Positions 1 through 9,004 of a stretch of DNA of 64,000 bases are shown piece by piece. The notes beneath the pieces were generated by a model. The model did no database searches. It saw only the letters and a list, made by a program, of their open reading frames with translations, and was not told the DNA's origin. The position numbers and the translations under genes were made by a program. The DNA is taken from assembly GCF_007995055.1 (NCBI RefSeq), contig NZ_VOQQ01000001.1, positions 620,001 to 684,000 on the forward strand, read 5' to 3'. The first letter of the stretch is position 1. Each line of letters starts with the position of its first letter. The stretch comes from Sphingosinicella ginsenosidimutans (GTDB taxonomy: Bacteria; Pseudomonadota; Alphaproteobacteria; Sphingomonadales; Sphingomonadaceae).

Positions 1-956
1 AGCAGCAGCGCGCCGGCGTTGAGCGCGACCGCATGGTTCTCGGCCTCCGCGCCGCGCCCGGCGAGCAGCGCCCGCAGCCGCGCCGCATTCTCCTCCGGCC
101 CGCCGCCGGCGAGCGCCGAAAGCGGCGCGCGCGCGAGGCCGGCCAGCTCCGGCGACAGCGTCATCCGCTCGGTCTCGCCGTCCATCAGCCGCACCGCGAT
201 CGTCTCGGCGTGGAGCGCGACCTCGTCGAGCCCGCCGCCATGCACCACCATCGCCCGCTCGACGCCGAGCGCCGCCAGCGTCTGCGCGACCGGCGCGACC
301 AGCCCCGGATCGGCGACGCCGACGAGCTGGACCGGCGGCTCGGCCGGGTTCACGCACGGCCCCAGGATGTTCATCACCGTGCGGACCTTGAGCGCGCGGC
401 GCACCGGCCCGGCATGTTTCAGCCCCGGATGATATTGCGGCGCGTAGAGGAAGCAGATCCGCGCCTCGTCCAGCGCCCGCCGCGCCGTCGCCGGGCTCAC
501 CTCCAGCTTGACGCCCAGCCGCTCCAGCACGTCGGCGGATCCGCAGCGCGAGGTGACCGATCGGTTGCCGTGCTTCGCCATCGGCAGCCCCGCCGCCGCG
601 GCGACGAAGGCGACGGCGGTGGACAGGTTGATCGTCCCCGATCCGTCGCCGCCGGTGCCGCAGGAATCGGCGAAGGGATAGTCCGGCCGCTCGAAATCGA
701 GGTCCGCCGCGCGCAGCGCCCGCGCCGCGCCGATCAGCTCGTCGACGCTCTCGCCCTTGATCCGAAGCGCGATCAGCAGCGCCGCGATCGCCGGCTCGGC
801 GAGCCGCCCCGCCACCAGCTCGGCGAAGACGCACTCGGCCTCCGCCCGGGTGAGCGATTCGCCGGCGAACAATCGTTCGAGCGCGGCCTCATGGTCGGGT
901 GGCCCGCCCCTGGCGTCGGGCGGTGTGATGGCGAGGGCGGCGGCGGTCATGGTCAT
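1..956 (-). CDS. trpD: Anthranilate phosphoribosyltransferase, C-terminus outside window
   Basis: TrpD transfers the phosphoribosyl group of PRPP to anthranilate, the second committed step of tryptophan synthesis in the cytoplasm. The minus-strand frame carries the glycine-rich PRPP loop CGTGGDGSGTINLST, then KHGNRSVTSRCGSADVLE, both diagnostic of the family. About 318 codons are present; the family is usually 330-350 residues, so only the last few residues lie beyond base 1. I chose the ATG at 956 (MTMTAAALAI), with AGGA upstream; the ATG at 950 is an in-frame alternative. The leader peptide and terminator hairpin immediately upstream suggest control by transcription attenuation. No trpE or trpG lies upstream in this window, so trpD starts this transcript. 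trpC may follow outside the window. Confidence 0.93.
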   Translation of the reverse strand, partial: MTMTAAALAITPPDARGGPPDHEAALERLFAGESLTRAEAECVFAELVAGRLAEPAIAALLIALRIKGESVDELIGAARALRAADLDFERPDYPFADSCGTGGDGSGTINLSTAVAFVAAAAGLPMAKHGNRSVTSRCGSADVLERLGVKLEVSPATARRALDEARICFLYAPQYHPGLKHAGPVRRALKVRTVMNILGPCVNPAEPPVQLVGVADPGLVAPVAQTLAALGVERAMVVHGGGLDEVALHAETIAVRLMDGETERMTLSPELAGLARAPLSALAGGGPEENAARLRALLAGRGAEAENHAVALNAGALL

Positions 957-1007
957 GGCAAGGTCCTGGAAGTGCATCGGGGCGAAGCGGCGCGGGCCGC
1001 GCGTACG

Positions 1008-1033
1008 AAAAAGCCCGCCGGTGGCGGCGGGCT
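1008..1033 (-). terminator. Attenuator hairpin upstream of trpD
   Basis: On the minus strand a perfect 9-bp stem (AGCCCGCCG / CGGCGGGCT, loop CCAC) is followed at once by TTTTT, the form of an intrinsic terminator. It lies between a Trp-rich leader ORF and trpD, so it would end transcription before trpD. A 7-base stretch in the leader (GCGGCGG, plus-strand 1092-1098) is complementary to CCGCCGC in the 5' arm and adjacent loop of the hairpin (1024-1030). This gives a plausible antiterminator. Pairing was judged by eye. Confidence 0.82.
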
Positions 1034-1071
1034 CGTTGCGTATCGTCGGGAAGATCGGTCCTAGGAGACCG

Positions 1072-1206
1072 TCACCATCGCCACGCGCGGGCCGCCGCAT
1101 CTGGACGGGACCAGCGCCACTGCCAGGCCTGCGAGACGGAGGCACGCGCGGCCGCGTCGCCCGGACGGGCGGCGGACAGGCCGGATGAGGAAGCGTGCGG
1201 CGTCAT
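1072..1206 (-). CDS. trpL: Trp leader peptide (44 aa), attenuation control of trpD
   Basis: A 44-residue ORF beginning with ATG at 1206 contains five Trp codons: WQWRW at residues 28-32, and W42 and W44 immediately before the TGA stop. Such clusters are the hallmark of tryptophan operon leader peptides. When charged tRNA-Trp is scarce, a ribosome stalled at codons 28-32 would leave the downstream GCGGCGG segment free to pair with the attenuator, allowing read-through into trpD. The hairpin lies about 40 nt beyond the stop codon, typical geometry. The N-terminal 25 residues are Ser/Ala-rich and longer than most leaders, so the true start may be internal. The Trp cluster, its frame and the terminator are directly visible; the mechanism is inferred from known alphaproteobacterial trp leaders. 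Confidence 0.8.
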   Translation of the reverse strand: MTPHASSSGLSAARPGDAAARASVSQAWQWRWSRPDAAARAWRW

Positions 1207-1216
1207 CGCGGCGGAA

Positions 1217-1585
1217 AGTGCTGATTCCCCCGCCGCTCGTCAAGCCTCTCGTTTCGCTTTCCATCCCTTCCCGCCGGGCGAAGTCGATGGATCGAACGCC
1301 GAGACGCCCTTCTCGCGCATTCTCGGCATCGCGCGTCGCGAGAAGTGGGCGGAGCTTGGCGAGCCGCCCCGTCCCGAACATCCGCCGCGCCGCTATCTGG
1401 TCCCGCACGGCGAGGTGATGATCGAGCCGCGCGAATCGATCGACGGCCGGGCCCCCGGCACGTTCAGGGAGAAGGAGGCCGCCCGCGACGAACGCTACCG
1501 CGCGGACGCCAGAGCCCAGCTTGAGTGGGAAGCGCAGGCGCGCCGAGATTACGAGCGCCGGCGCGATAGCGGCGCCGCATCCTAA
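1217..1585 (+). pseudogene. Startless ORF remnant, unknown protein
   Basis: The frame ending at the TAA at 1583-1585 reads as protein-like sequence for about 120 residues, with segments such as PFSRILGIARREKWAELGE and YLVPHGEVMIEP and a charged Arg/Glu-rich tail. I find no convincing start codon or ribosome site. Reading upstream in the same frame enters the trp leader region. It looks like the 3' part of a gene whose 5' end was lost, sitting at the junction between trpD and the HNH/OLD cassette. I do not recognise the family. It could also be chance coding bias in high-GC DNA. Confidence 0.3.
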
Positions 1586-1611
1586 TCGAAGAGCCGCGCC
1601 AGGCCGGCAAG

Positions 1612-1668
1612 CCTGCCCCGGGCTCGATCCGGGGGGCAGGACTGACGTCACGGGACAATGGTCCCGTG
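1612..1668. other. Two adjacent hairpins at the end of the HNH gene
   Basis: Two inverted repeats lie in the 100-base gap between the ORF remnant and the HNH gene: CCTGCCCC/GGGGCAGG (1612-1619 with 1633-1640) and CACGGGAC/GTCCCGTG with a 4-base AATG loop (1649-1656 with 1661-1668). Neither has a T-tract. They could still help end transcription of the minus-strand HNH gene or be remnants of an intergenic repeat. Confidence 0.45.
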
Positions 1669-1686
1669 GCGGCTGGCTCTGCCCCG

Positions 1687-2580
1687 TCAATGCTTGAAGC
1701 AATGCTCCCGATGCCACGCGAGGAACGCCGGATGCGGCCTCAGCGACGGGCGCCCGGGCGCGAGCGCCCTGCCCGTCTTGTTGATCATCGCCTCGACGCT
1801 CGAACGGTCGTTCACTTGCCGCGAGACCAGGATGCCGAGATCGTCGTCGAAGCCGATCAGCCCGCGATCGAACATCCAGTGCGCGGTGCCCGATAACGCA
1901 ATGCCGTTCTGGATGCTGTCGGGCCCGCCATGCTCGACCGGCTTGATATGCGCCGCCTCCGCCTCGGCGCGCCCGCCGCCGTTGATCAGCTTCCACCCGG
2001 TGACGGCGCAGGTTTCGTCATAGGCCTGCAACACCGCGCGGCGGAAGAACGCCTTGCGCTCGGGCTTGGCGATCAGCCGCTCGATGATCGGCCGCTCGAC
2101 GTGGAACGGCGCCTGCAGATCGTGCACCCGGTCGAGCGCTTCGGCATCGTCGACCCGAGGCAGCACGATGTCGTTCTCCGGCAAGCCCGCGCGGACGATC
2201 CGCGCGAAGTCCGCCGACGACAGCGGCCGGACCGCCGCCTGCGCCCGGCCCGAGATCGCGCCCGCCTCATTGAGCACCCCGCGCTCGATCGGCCCCTCGG
2301 GGCCGCTGAAGGGAACGGCGCGGATGAAGTCGAGATAGGTCCCCGGCTCGATCAGGGCCACGAACATTCCCGGCGCGTTGTCATCAGGAATGATCCGCTC
2401 GACCTTGGCGACGGCGAAGTAGCCGCGCGAGTTCCTGACCTTGCTCGGTTCGAGATAGACGATCCAGTCGGCGACGCACGGCTCGGCCCGGCCGAGGTAT
2501 TGCGCGGGGAATTGATAGCGCTCAGCCGGGATATCGTCGTAGATTGAACCGGCTTTGTGCATGAAGACGCAATGAGTCAT
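1687..2580 (-). CDS. HNH endonuclease with N-terminal PUA/SRA-like domain
   Basis: This is a predicted DNA endonuclease of 297 residues. The C-terminal part holds an HNH_2-type fold: CAVTG at 191-195, EAAHI with H211, NGIAL with N225, and AHWMFDRGL with H234. The first 130 or so residues (IYDDIPAERYQFPAQYLG at 13-30, then SRGYFAVAKVERI) resemble the modification-sensing or PUA-like domain seen in many bacterial HNH restriction-like proteins. It starts 10 nt after the OLD-family gene on the same strand, so the two probably form an operon. Base composition is close to the host, unlike its AT-rich partner. A defence or type IV restriction role is inferred from domain type and context. Confidence 0.82.
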   Translation of the reverse strand: MTHCVFMHKAGSIYDDIPAERYQFPAQYLGRAEPCVADWIVYLEPSKVRNSRGYFAVAKVERIIPDDNAPGMFVALIEPGTYLDFIRAVPFSGPEGPIERGVLNEAGAISGRAQAAVRPLSSADFARIVRAGLPENDIVLPRVDDAEALDRVHDLQAPFHVERPIIERLIAKPERKAFFRRAVLQAYDETCAVTGWKLINGGGRAEAEAAHIKPVEHGGPDSIQNGIALSGTAHWMFDRGLIGFDDDLGILVSRQVNDRSSVEAMINKTGRALAPGRPSLRPHPAFLAWHREHCFKH

Positions 2581-2590
2581 CTAGGCTCAA

Positions 2591-4438
2591 TCACGGTGCT
2601 GCGAGGGTCTGATCAGCCCAAAGGAAGACGCGCTCTGCGAATCCGAGAATCTCTCCCTCGATGAAGGACGCATCCGCTGCCGCCAACTTCTCGGTCAAAA
2701 ACATCTGAAGCTCACTCTTGCCGACCACATCGCAGCCAAAATGGGCCTTCACCGGATCTGCGAGCCTTGAAAGCAACACTGCTTCCAAGGATTTGCCCGA
2801 GAAGGTAGACCCGAAAGTGGCTATTCGCTCGACTTCACCCTGCTTCATCGCCCACTCGCTCAGATATTTCTTCTGCGCGTCGCGGCCTTCCTTGTCATCA
2901 TCAAGCAAGACTACATTGCGAAAACCCCAACCCGTCAAAAGACTGATGATTGGTCCCAACGACTGAGCTCCCCCGCCCGGCACAACAGCGAACCCACGCG
3001 ACTTGTTCTGGAATGCAAGTTCAAAAAAAGCATAGTCGCTCTTTCCTTCGACGATGAGAGATGGCCTCTCAAGCGTCAGTTGCGACGGTCGATATTCGAG
3101 CGCATCAAGTACCGGAAGAAAGTAGGTTCTTTGGTTGGGATGTTTGCCGACAAAGGAACGATATTTTAGGGCACTTATGTTTGTTTCACCGCTTGACATG
3201 AATTCATCTTCGATTCCTTCGTAGTTGAGCGCCTCATTTTTTACGATGTAAGCCCTGTCAAGCCAGGCAGGATTAATCAGGTAATGGCTATGGGTTGAAT
3301 AGATAACAATATTACTACCCTCCGCAAGGCCCTGCATGCTCGCTAAAAGCTCTTCTTGAGCCCGCGCGTGTAGATTAGAGGCCGGCTCGTCAAACAGGAA
3401 CACAACCCCGTTTTCATCCGTTCTAAGCGCACGAAAATACGTAAATATCCAAAAACAGAAAAACCACCTAAACCCCAGAGATCGGTCGCCTATTTCGTAC
3501 TTTTCCGCATTCCGGATATCGACCAAGAATATCTTGATATAGATACAATCCTTCTCTTCGTCATGACCGTATTCGAATTCTATTCTCTTGCTGTCGAATC
3601 CGCGGCTAAACACCTTTCGCCAGGAGTCCATTATAACCGACGTGACTTTTGACGAAGCTTTCAGCAAGACATGATTGACCTGCTCTCGACGATCAGTTTG
3701 AAGAAAGGAAAACCAGGACCACGATCCTTCACTGCTGCGAATGCGATCTATGATGTGCTCTTGAATGTTCAGTCCTTCATGGAGGCTATCGAGGATGTCC
3801 TGAAGTAATCGCCGGTAGTATTTATTAACAGGTTTTTCATTGGACGCTTCTTCGAGATAAATTTTCTCGGGCATCTCGAACAGGAAGGTTGGGAAGTATA
3901 ATATTTGTGGAATTCTGTCTTCCAAGGCCTCGGTAAGAACGCCCCAAGCCTCATGCTCATCGTTGATCGTCTTTGCGGTTTTTGCCTTTCCCTTAAAAAC
4001 CTTGAAGGATGTGGGGAACGTCCTGATCGCCTTTTGAAAATCGGAGTTCTTGAATCTGAAATTATGGGTGATATTTATCTCTTTCGGGAGAGTTGCCCTT
4101 TCTAGGGAGAATCCGATGTTTTTTAGAGCCTTTTCTAGAGCCTCATAATCGTCCCCATCCAATACGAGTCGCGCTGATACAATTACGTCTCCGTTGAAAT
4201 TGGATTTCTTTGATTTTGGGACGAATCCGCTTTTGTTGATGGACGCGTGTTCGATGTTATAAATCTTTTGAAGCTCTATATCGGCAGCTACGAAATAGTT
4301 TATAGCTTCAAGGATCGTCGTCTTGCCGCTTTCGTTAAGGCCGATAAGTGAGAACACTCTTGGATCGGGGGCATCTACATCGATCGTGCAGCTCTGAATT
4401 CCCTTGAAGTTCTCAATTGTGAAGCTCTTGAATCGCAT
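2591..4438 (-). CDS. OLD-family ATPase/TOPRIM nuclease
   Basis: This 615-residue protein joins an ABC/SMC-like ATPase to a TOPRIM nuclease, the OLD family layout that includes phage P2 Old and Gabija GajA. Visible motifs are Walker A GLNESGKT (33-40), a signature-like RSLGFRW (319-325), Walker B GVVFLFDEP (344-352), the switch histidine STHSH (381-385), then TOPRIM LIVEG with E464 and LLDDDKEG (511-518). I chose the ATG at 4438 (MRFKSFTIEN), where family homology begins and a GGGGCAGAGAG stretch precedes it; a longer frame reaches 4525. The gene is clearly more AT-rich than its surroundings, a sign of horizontal transfer. No UvrD-type helicase lies nearby, so this is not a standard Gabija locus. 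The 10-nt gap to the HNH gene suggests a two-gene anti-phage module. Confidence 0.88.
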   Translation of the reverse strand: MRFKSFTIENFKGIQSCTIDVDAPDPRVFSLIGLNESGKTTILEAINYFVAADIELQKIYNIEHASINKSGFVPKSKKSNFNGDVIVSARLVLDGDDYEALEKALKNIGFSLERATLPKEINITHNFRFKNSDFQKAIRTFPTSFKVFKGKAKTAKTINDEHEAWGVLTEALEDRIPQILYFPTFLFEMPEKIYLEEASNEKPVNKYYRRLLQDILDSLHEGLNIQEHIIDRIRSSEGSWSWFSFLQTDRREQVNHVLLKASSKVTSVIMDSWRKVFSRGFDSKRIEFEYGHDEEKDCIYIKIFLVDIRNAEKYEIGDRSLGFRWFFCFWIFTYFRALRTDENGVVFLFDEPASNLHARAQEELLASMQGLAEGSNIVIYSTHSHYLINPAWLDRAYIVKNEALNYEGIEDEFMSSGETNISALKYRSFVGKHPNQRTYFLPVLDALEYRPSQLTLERPSLIVEGKSDYAFFELAFQNKSRGFAVVPGGGAQSLGPIISLLTGWGFRNVVLLDDDKEGRDAQKKYLSEWAMKQGEVERIATFGSTFSGKSLEAVLLSRLADPVKAHFGCDVVGKSELQMFLTEKLAAADASFIEGEILGFAERVFLWADQTLAAP

Positions 4439-4764
4439 CGCTCTCTGCCCCTGCCCGACGCCATTTTTTCCGCAGTATACTCCTGAATCGCCACTCAGAA
4501 AGGATGGGTTTGTCGTTCTCCTCAACCGTTAATGCCTTGGCGTCCTGGGCGCGGGCTAGGGCAGCTGAGTTCTGCGGTACCTCGGCGCGCCTGCCGCGCT
4601 CCTCCGCCACGGCCCGGCTCCGCATGTCCTGCGGACATGCTCCGATGGCCCGTGACGTCGATCGGCTCTGCCTACGTCAGGCCGTCGGCCGGAATAACCG
4701 CTGGCCTGCGGCCACCGGCTTCTAGTCTCCAGTTGCTGCGCAAGCTTCGACTAGGCGCCTGCGG
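4439..4764. other. Gap between OLD gene and lepA with inverted repeats
   Basis: I see no gene in these 326 bases. A perfect 8-bp hairpin (GCATGTCC/GGACATGC, loop TGC) sits at 4622-4640. A 10-base inverted repeat, GAATAACCGC at 4692-4701 and GCGGTTATTC at 4761-4770, extends over the lepA stop codon. The promoter of the OLD gene must lie here, but I cannot pick -35/-10 boxes with confidence. No tRNA or attachment-site core was recognised. Confidence 0.5.
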
Positions 4765-4770
4765 TTATTC
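4692..4770. repeat. Inverted repeat overlapping the lepA stop
   Basis: GAATAACCGC(T)GGC at 4692-4705 is matched on the other strand by GAATAACCGC(A)GGC ending at 4770. This is a 10-bp perfect arm extended to 13 of 14, with about 50 bases between the arms. One arm includes the lepA stop codon. It could act as a weak terminator or be a scar of the insertion that brought in the OLD gene. Confidence 0.5.
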
Positions 4771-6624
4771 TTCCCCCATCCGAAGCGCCGCGATGAACGC
4801 CTCCTGCGGGATGGACACGCTCCCATATTCCCGCATCCGCTTCTTGCCCTCTTTCTGCTTCTCCAGCAGCTTCTTTTTCCGCGTGATATCGCCGCCATAG
4901 CACTTCGCCGTCACGTCCTTCCGCAGCGCGGCGATGGTTTCGCGGGCGATCACCTTGCCGCCGATCGCGGCCTGGATCGGGATCTTGAAGAGGTGGCGCG
5001 GGATGAGGTCCTTGAGGCGCTCGCACAGCTGGCGGCCGCGCGCTTCGGCGGCGCCGCGGTGGACGATCATGGAGAGCGCGTCGACGGCCTCGCCATTGAC
5101 CAGGATGTTCATCTTCACGAGATCGCCGGGGCGGTGGCCGATCTGGTGGTAATCGAAGCTCGCATAGCCGCGGCTGATCGATTTGAGGCGATCGTAGAAA
5201 TCGAACACCACCTCGTTCAATGGCAGTTCGTAGACGACCTGCGCGCGCCCGGCGACATAGGTCAGGTTCTTCTGGATGCCGCGCCGGTCCTGGCACAGCT
5301 TCAGGATCGGGCCGAGATGCTCGTCGGGGACATAGATGGTCGCCTCGATCCACGGCTCCTCCACCTCGACGATCTGGTTCGGGTCCGGCCAGTCGGCGGG
5401 GTTGTGGATCTCGACGATGCTGAGGCCGGCGGCGTCGGTGCCGATCGTCCGGGCCGATCCGATCGAGCTCGCGTCGCGGCCCTTCGAGAGGTGGACCTCA
5501 TAGACGACGCTCGGCGCGGTGGTGATGAGATCGAGATCATATTCGCGGGTCAGTCGCTCCTGGATGATCTCGAGATGGAGGAGGCCGAGGAAGCCGCAGC
5601 GGAAGCCGAAGCCCAATGCCGCGCTCGTCTCCATCTCGAAGCTGAAGCTCGCATCGTTGAGCCTGAGCTTGGCGAGGCTGTCGCGCAGCTTCTCGAAATC
5701 GTTGGCGTCGGTCGGGAAGAGGCCGCAGAAGACGACCGGCTGGACCTCCTTGAACCCGGGGAGCGCCTGCGCGGCGGGCCGCTTCGCATCGGTGATCGTG
5801 TCGCCGACGCGGGTCTCGCCGATATCCTTGATCTGGGCGGTGATGAAGCCGATCTCGCCGGGGCCAAGCTCGGCGAGCTGCTCGATCTTCGGGCGGAAGA
5901 CGCCGACGCGGTCGATGAGGTGGGTCGTGCCGGCCTGCATGAACTTGACCTGCTGGCCCTTCCTCACCGCGCCGTCGATGACGCGGATCAGGATGACGAC
6001 GCCGAGATAGGGGTCGTACCATGAGTCGACCAGCATCGCCTTCAGGGGCGCGTCGCGGTCGCCCTTGGGCGGCGGGATGCGCGTGACGATCGCCTCCAGC
6101 ACCTCGTTGATGCCGAGGCCGGTCTTGGCGCTGGTCAGGATCGCGTCGTCTGCGGGCAGGCCGACAATGTCCTCGATCTCCTGGCGGACCTTGTCGACGT
6201 CCGCGGCGGGGAGGTCGATCTTGTTGATGACGGGGACGATCTCATGGTCGTGCTCGATCGACTGGTAGACGTTGGCGAGCGTCTGCGCCTCCACGCCCTG
6301 CGCGGCGTCGACCACCAGCAGCGCGCCTTCGCAGGCGGCGAGGCTGCGGCTCACCTCATAGGCGAAGTCCACGTGGCCGGGCGTGTCCATGAGGTTGAGA
6401 ACATAGGGCTTGCCGTCGCTGGCGGTGTAGTCGAGCCGCACCGTCTGCGCCTTGATGGTGATCCCGCGCTCGCGCTCGATCTCCATATTGTCGAGCACCT
6501 GCGCTTCCATCTCGCGCTCGGTCAGCCCGCCCGTCGCCTGGATCAGCCGGTCGGCAAGCGTGGATTTCCCGTGGTCGATATGCGCAATGATCGAAAAATT
6601 GCGAATTGTGCCAATCTCAGTCAT
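4765..6624 (-). CDS. lepA: Elongation factor 4 (ribosome back-translocase)
   Basis: LepA/EF4 is a cytoplasmic translational GTPase that acts on stalled or mis-translocated ribosomes. At 619 residues it is full length. The G1 loop [14 protein letters not shown] sits near the N-terminus, followed by the G2 region [16 protein letters not shown]3 [16 protein letters not shown] and G4 NKIDLPAAD. The C-terminal domain ([19 protein letters not shown]) carries the family-specific part. The start ATG ([10 protein letters not shown]) agrees with the usual family N-terminus. It is the last gene of a minus-strand run sspB-protease-fumC-lepA, with a 48-nt gap to fumC. Confidence 0.97.
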   Translation of the reverse strand: MTEIGTIRNFSIIAHIDHGKSTLADRLIQATGGLTEREMEAQVLDNMEIERERGITIKAQTVRLDYTASDGKPYVLNLMDTPGHVDFAYEVSRSLAACEGALLVVDAAQGVEAQTLANVYQSIEHDHEIVPVINKIDLPAADVDKVRQEIEDIVGLPADDAILTSAKTGLGINEVLEAIVTRIPPPKGDRDAPLKAMLVDSWYDPYLGVVILIRVIDGAVRKGQQVKFMQAGTTHLIDRVGVFRPKIEQLAELGPGEIGFITAQIKDIGETRVGDTITDAKRPAAQALPGFKEVQPVVFCGLFPTDANDFEKLRDSLAKLRLNDASFSFEMETSAALGFGFRCGFLGLLHLEIIQERLTREYDLDLITTAPSVVYEVHLSKGRDASSIGSARTIGTDAAGLSIVEIHNPADWPDPNQIVEVEEPWIEATIYVPDEHLGPILKLCQDRRGIQKNLTYVAGRAQVVYELPLNEVVFDFYDRLKSISRGYASFDYHQIGHRPGDLVKMNILVNGEAVDALSMIVHRGAAEARGRQLCERLKDLIPRHLFKIPIQAAIGGKVIARETIAALRKDVTAKCYGGDITRKKKLLEKQKEGKKRMREYGSVSIPQEAFIAALRMGEE

Positions 6625-6672
6625 CGGACGCGGGCCGTAGCGGGCGCGGGGGGCTTCGGCAATGGCCGGGGA

Positions 6673-8067
6673 TCAGCGCCCCAGCATATGTTCCGGGATC
6701 ACGACGCGGTCGAAGGTGGCTTCGTCGACCAGGCCCAGTTCCAGCCCCGCTTCCTTCAGCGTCTGGCCGTGCTTGTGGGCGTGCTTGGCGATGGCGGCGG
6801 CATTGTCGTAGCCGATTTCGGGCGCGAGCGCGGTGACCAGCATCAGCGACTTGTTCATGAGGTCCGCGATGCGGCGCTCGTCCGGCTCCATCCCATCGAG
6901 GCAACGCGCGGTGAAGCTTTCCATCCCGTCCGACAGCAGGTTGATCGAGCGGATCACGGCCGCGCCGATCAGCGGCTTGAAGACGTTCAGCTCCATATGG
7001 CCCTGGAGCCCGCCGACGGTGACCGCCATGTGATTGCCCATCACCTGGGCGGCGACCATCGTCAGGCTCTCGCACTGGGTCGGATTGACCTTGCCGGGCA
7101 TGATCGAGCTGCCCGGCTCGTTCTCCGGCAGCTTCAGCTCGCCAAGGCCGCAGCGCGGGCCGGAGCCGAGCAGGCGGATGTCGTTGGCGATCTTGCTGAG
7201 GCTCACCGCGATCACGTTGAGCACGCCGGAAAGCTCGACCATCGTGTCGTGCGTCGCCAGCGCCTCGAACTTGTTCGGCGCGGTGGTGAACGGCAGGCGG
7301 GTGAGGTTCGCGACCTCCGCCGCGAACTTCTCCCCGAATCCCTTGGGCGCATTGAGGCCGGTGCCGACCGCGGTGCCGCCCTGGGCGAGCTGGTGCAGCC
7401 GCGGCAGCACCCCCTTCACCCGATCGATCCCGGCGGCAATCTGCGCGGCGTAGCCCGAAAATTCCTGGCCGAGCGTCAGCGGCGTCGCGTCCTGCAGATG
7501 GGTGCGGCCGATCTTGACGATCCGGTCCCACGCATCGGCCTGGGCGGCGAGACGGTGGTGAATCGTGCCCAGCGCCGGCAGCAGCCGATCGTTGACCGCC
7601 CGCGCCGCGGCGATGTGCATCGCGGTCGGGAAGCTGTCGTTGGACGACTGGCCCTTGTTCACATGATCGTTGGGGTGGACCGGGGCCTTGCCGCCGCGCT
7701 TGCCGGTGAGGATCTCGTTCGCGCGCCCGGCGATCACCTCGTTGGCGTTCATGTTCGATTGGGTGCCCGATCCGGTCTGCCAGATGACGAGCGGGAACTG
7801 ATCGTCATGGCCGCCCGACGCGACCTCGCCGGCCGCCTGCTGGATCGCTTCGGCGAGCTGAGCGTCGAGCCCGGCCTCGCGCGCGTTCACCCGCGCCGCG
7901 GCCTGCTTCACGAAGCCGAGCGCGTGGACGATCTCGACCGGCATCCGTTCGTTGGAGCCGAAGGGGAAATTCTCGATCGAACGCTGCGTCTGCGCGCCCC
8001 AATAGCAATCGGCCGGAACCTCGATCGGCCCGAAGCTGTCGGTTTCGGTGCGGGTGGCGGCGGTCAT
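6673..8067 (-). CDS. fumC: Class II fumarate hydratase
   Basis: Fumarase C interconverts fumarate and malate in the TCA cycle; it is an iron-free homotetramer in the cytoplasm. The protein is 464 residues, the usual size. The fumarase/aspartase signature [11 protein letters not shown] is present, as are [13 protein letters not shown] and the [14 protein letters not shown] stretch. I placed the start at 8067 ([10 protein letters not shown]) because GGGGGAAG lies just upstream; the open frame extends 34 codons further without homology. It follows the exported protease gene by 64 nt on the same strand. Confidence 0.96.
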   Translation of the reverse strand: MTAATRTETDSFGPIEVPADCYWGAQTQRSIENFPFGSNERMPVEIVHALGFVKQAAARVNAREAGLDAQLAEAIQQAAGEVASGGHDDQFPLVIWQTGSGTQSNMNANEVIAGRANEILTGKRGGKAPVHPNDHVNKGQSSNDSFPTAMHIAAARAVNDRLLPALGTIHHRLAAQADAWDRIVKIGRTHLQDATPLTLGQEFSGYAAQIAAGIDRVKGVLPRLHQLAQGGTAVGTGLNAPKGFGEKFAAEVANLTRLPFTTAPNKFEALATHDTMVELSGVLNVIAVSLSKIANDIRLLGSGPRCGLGELKLPENEPGSSIMPGKVNPTQCESLTMVAAQVMGNHMAVTVGGLQGHMELNVFKPLIGAAVIRSINLLSDGMESFTARCLDGMEPDERRIADLMNKSLMLVTALAPEIGYDNAAAIAKHAHKHGQTLKEAGLELGLVDEATFDRVVIPEHMLGR

Positions 8068-8131
8068 CTGATCTTCCCCCAATGGTCCGTGGCGCGGTGC
8101 TGGTAGACCGAACGCCGCGCGAGGTGAAGTC

Positions 8132-9004
8132 TTAAGGCGCGGCCACCGTCGCCGCGATCCAGCCTGCATAAGCCGAGACCCGGGTATAGGCCGCGACGGG
8201 CGCCGGCACCGCGCAGCCGGAGCCGCGGCTGAGGATTCCGATCAGCCGGTCGGTCCCCTCGTCGTCCGGTTCGACGAGTGGCCCGCCGGAATCGCCGACG
8301 CAGGCGTCGTGCGGGTCCGCGCCGGCGCAAACAATCGTCGGAGCCATCGGATTGTCGCCGGGCAGGATCGCGCAATAGGAAGGATCGCGCAGCTCCTGGG
8401 CGGCCTGCCGCAGGCGATCGGAGGTCTGCGCGGCCGGATCGCCGGCGCGGGTCGTCGCGCTCGAAGACAGCGAGCCTTCGTAGAGGCTGCCGAAGCCGAG
8501 CGCCGTCGCCCGCCCCGCCCCGTCGCTGCGTCGCGCGATCTCGGCCACCAGCGGGCCGGCGATCTCCGCCAGATGGACCAGCGCGATATCATTGCCCTGG
8601 CCGCCCGGATCGTAACCGGGATGCACGACGATCCTGTCGACGCGGACCTGCGCCTCCTCTGGAACATCGGACAGCGCGTCGCGTCCGACCTCGACCCACA
8701 TGTCGCGCGCGTCGATCCGCCGCCCCTCCGGCGTGTGGAAGCAATGCGCCGCGGTTGCGATCCACTGCGGGGCGATCAGCGTTCCCGCGCAGAAATAGAC
8801 GCGCCGCCCCGCCGGCCCGCGCGACAGGGCGGCGACATAGGGATAGCGGCTCGCCTCCGCGGGGGCGCCCTGAAGGAAGCGATCGTCGGGAGATGTCGGG
8901 CGGGGCTGGGCGGTGACGACGGCTGCGGAGAGGAACAGCGCGCCGGCCAGCCCGGCGCGCAGGGCGCGGCTATTTCTTCCGCTTGAAATCCACGGAGACG
9001 ACAT
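8132..9004 (-). CDS. Secreted trypsin-like serine protease (S1 family)
   Basis: This is a chymotrypsin-fold protease of 290 residues. The catalytic triad is visible as TAAHC (His), GNDIALVHL (Asp) and VGDSGGPLV (Ser). An N-terminal signal peptide with hydrophobic core [14 protein letters not shown] ending near TAQ indicates export. I chose the ATG at 9004, which overlaps the 3' end of sspB by 35 bases in another frame; longer frames run through sspB and lack homology. The overlap implies translational coupling with sspB. The substrate is unknown. Confidence 0.88.
   Translation of the reverse strand: MSSPWISSGRNSRALRAGLAGALFLSAAVVTAQPRPTSPDDRFLQGAPAEASRYPYVAALSRGPAGRRVYFCAGTLIAPQWIATAAHCFHTPEGRRIDARDMWVEVGRDALSDVPEEAQVRVDRIVVHPGYDPGGQGNDIALVHLAEIAGPLVAEIARRSDGAGRATALGFGSLYEGSLSSSATTRAGDPAAQTSDRLRQAAQELRDPSYCAILPGDNPMAPTIVCAGADPHDACVGDSGGPLVEPDDEGTDRLIGILSRGSGCAVPAPVAAYTRVSAYAGWIAATVAAP

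Noticed and set aside
33..1064. Long plus-strand ORF over trpD
   Set aside because: It is Arg/Pro-rich with no family motifs, and the opposite strand reads as a clear TrpD; this is a high-GC shadow frame.
1061..1996. 311-codon minus-strand ORF overlapping the trp leader and the HNH gene
   Set aside because: It is out of frame with both the Trp-rich leader and the HNH gene, has shadow-type composition, and ends within the leader.
2591..4438. Calling the OLD-family gene a Gabija system
   Set aside because: Gabija needs an adjacent UvrD-like GajB helicase, which is absent; the neighbour is an HNH endonuclease.
6244..8106. 620-codon plus-strand ORF over fumC and lepA
   Set aside because: Composition is Arg/Ala/His-rich without domains, while the minus strand gives full-length FumC and LepA.
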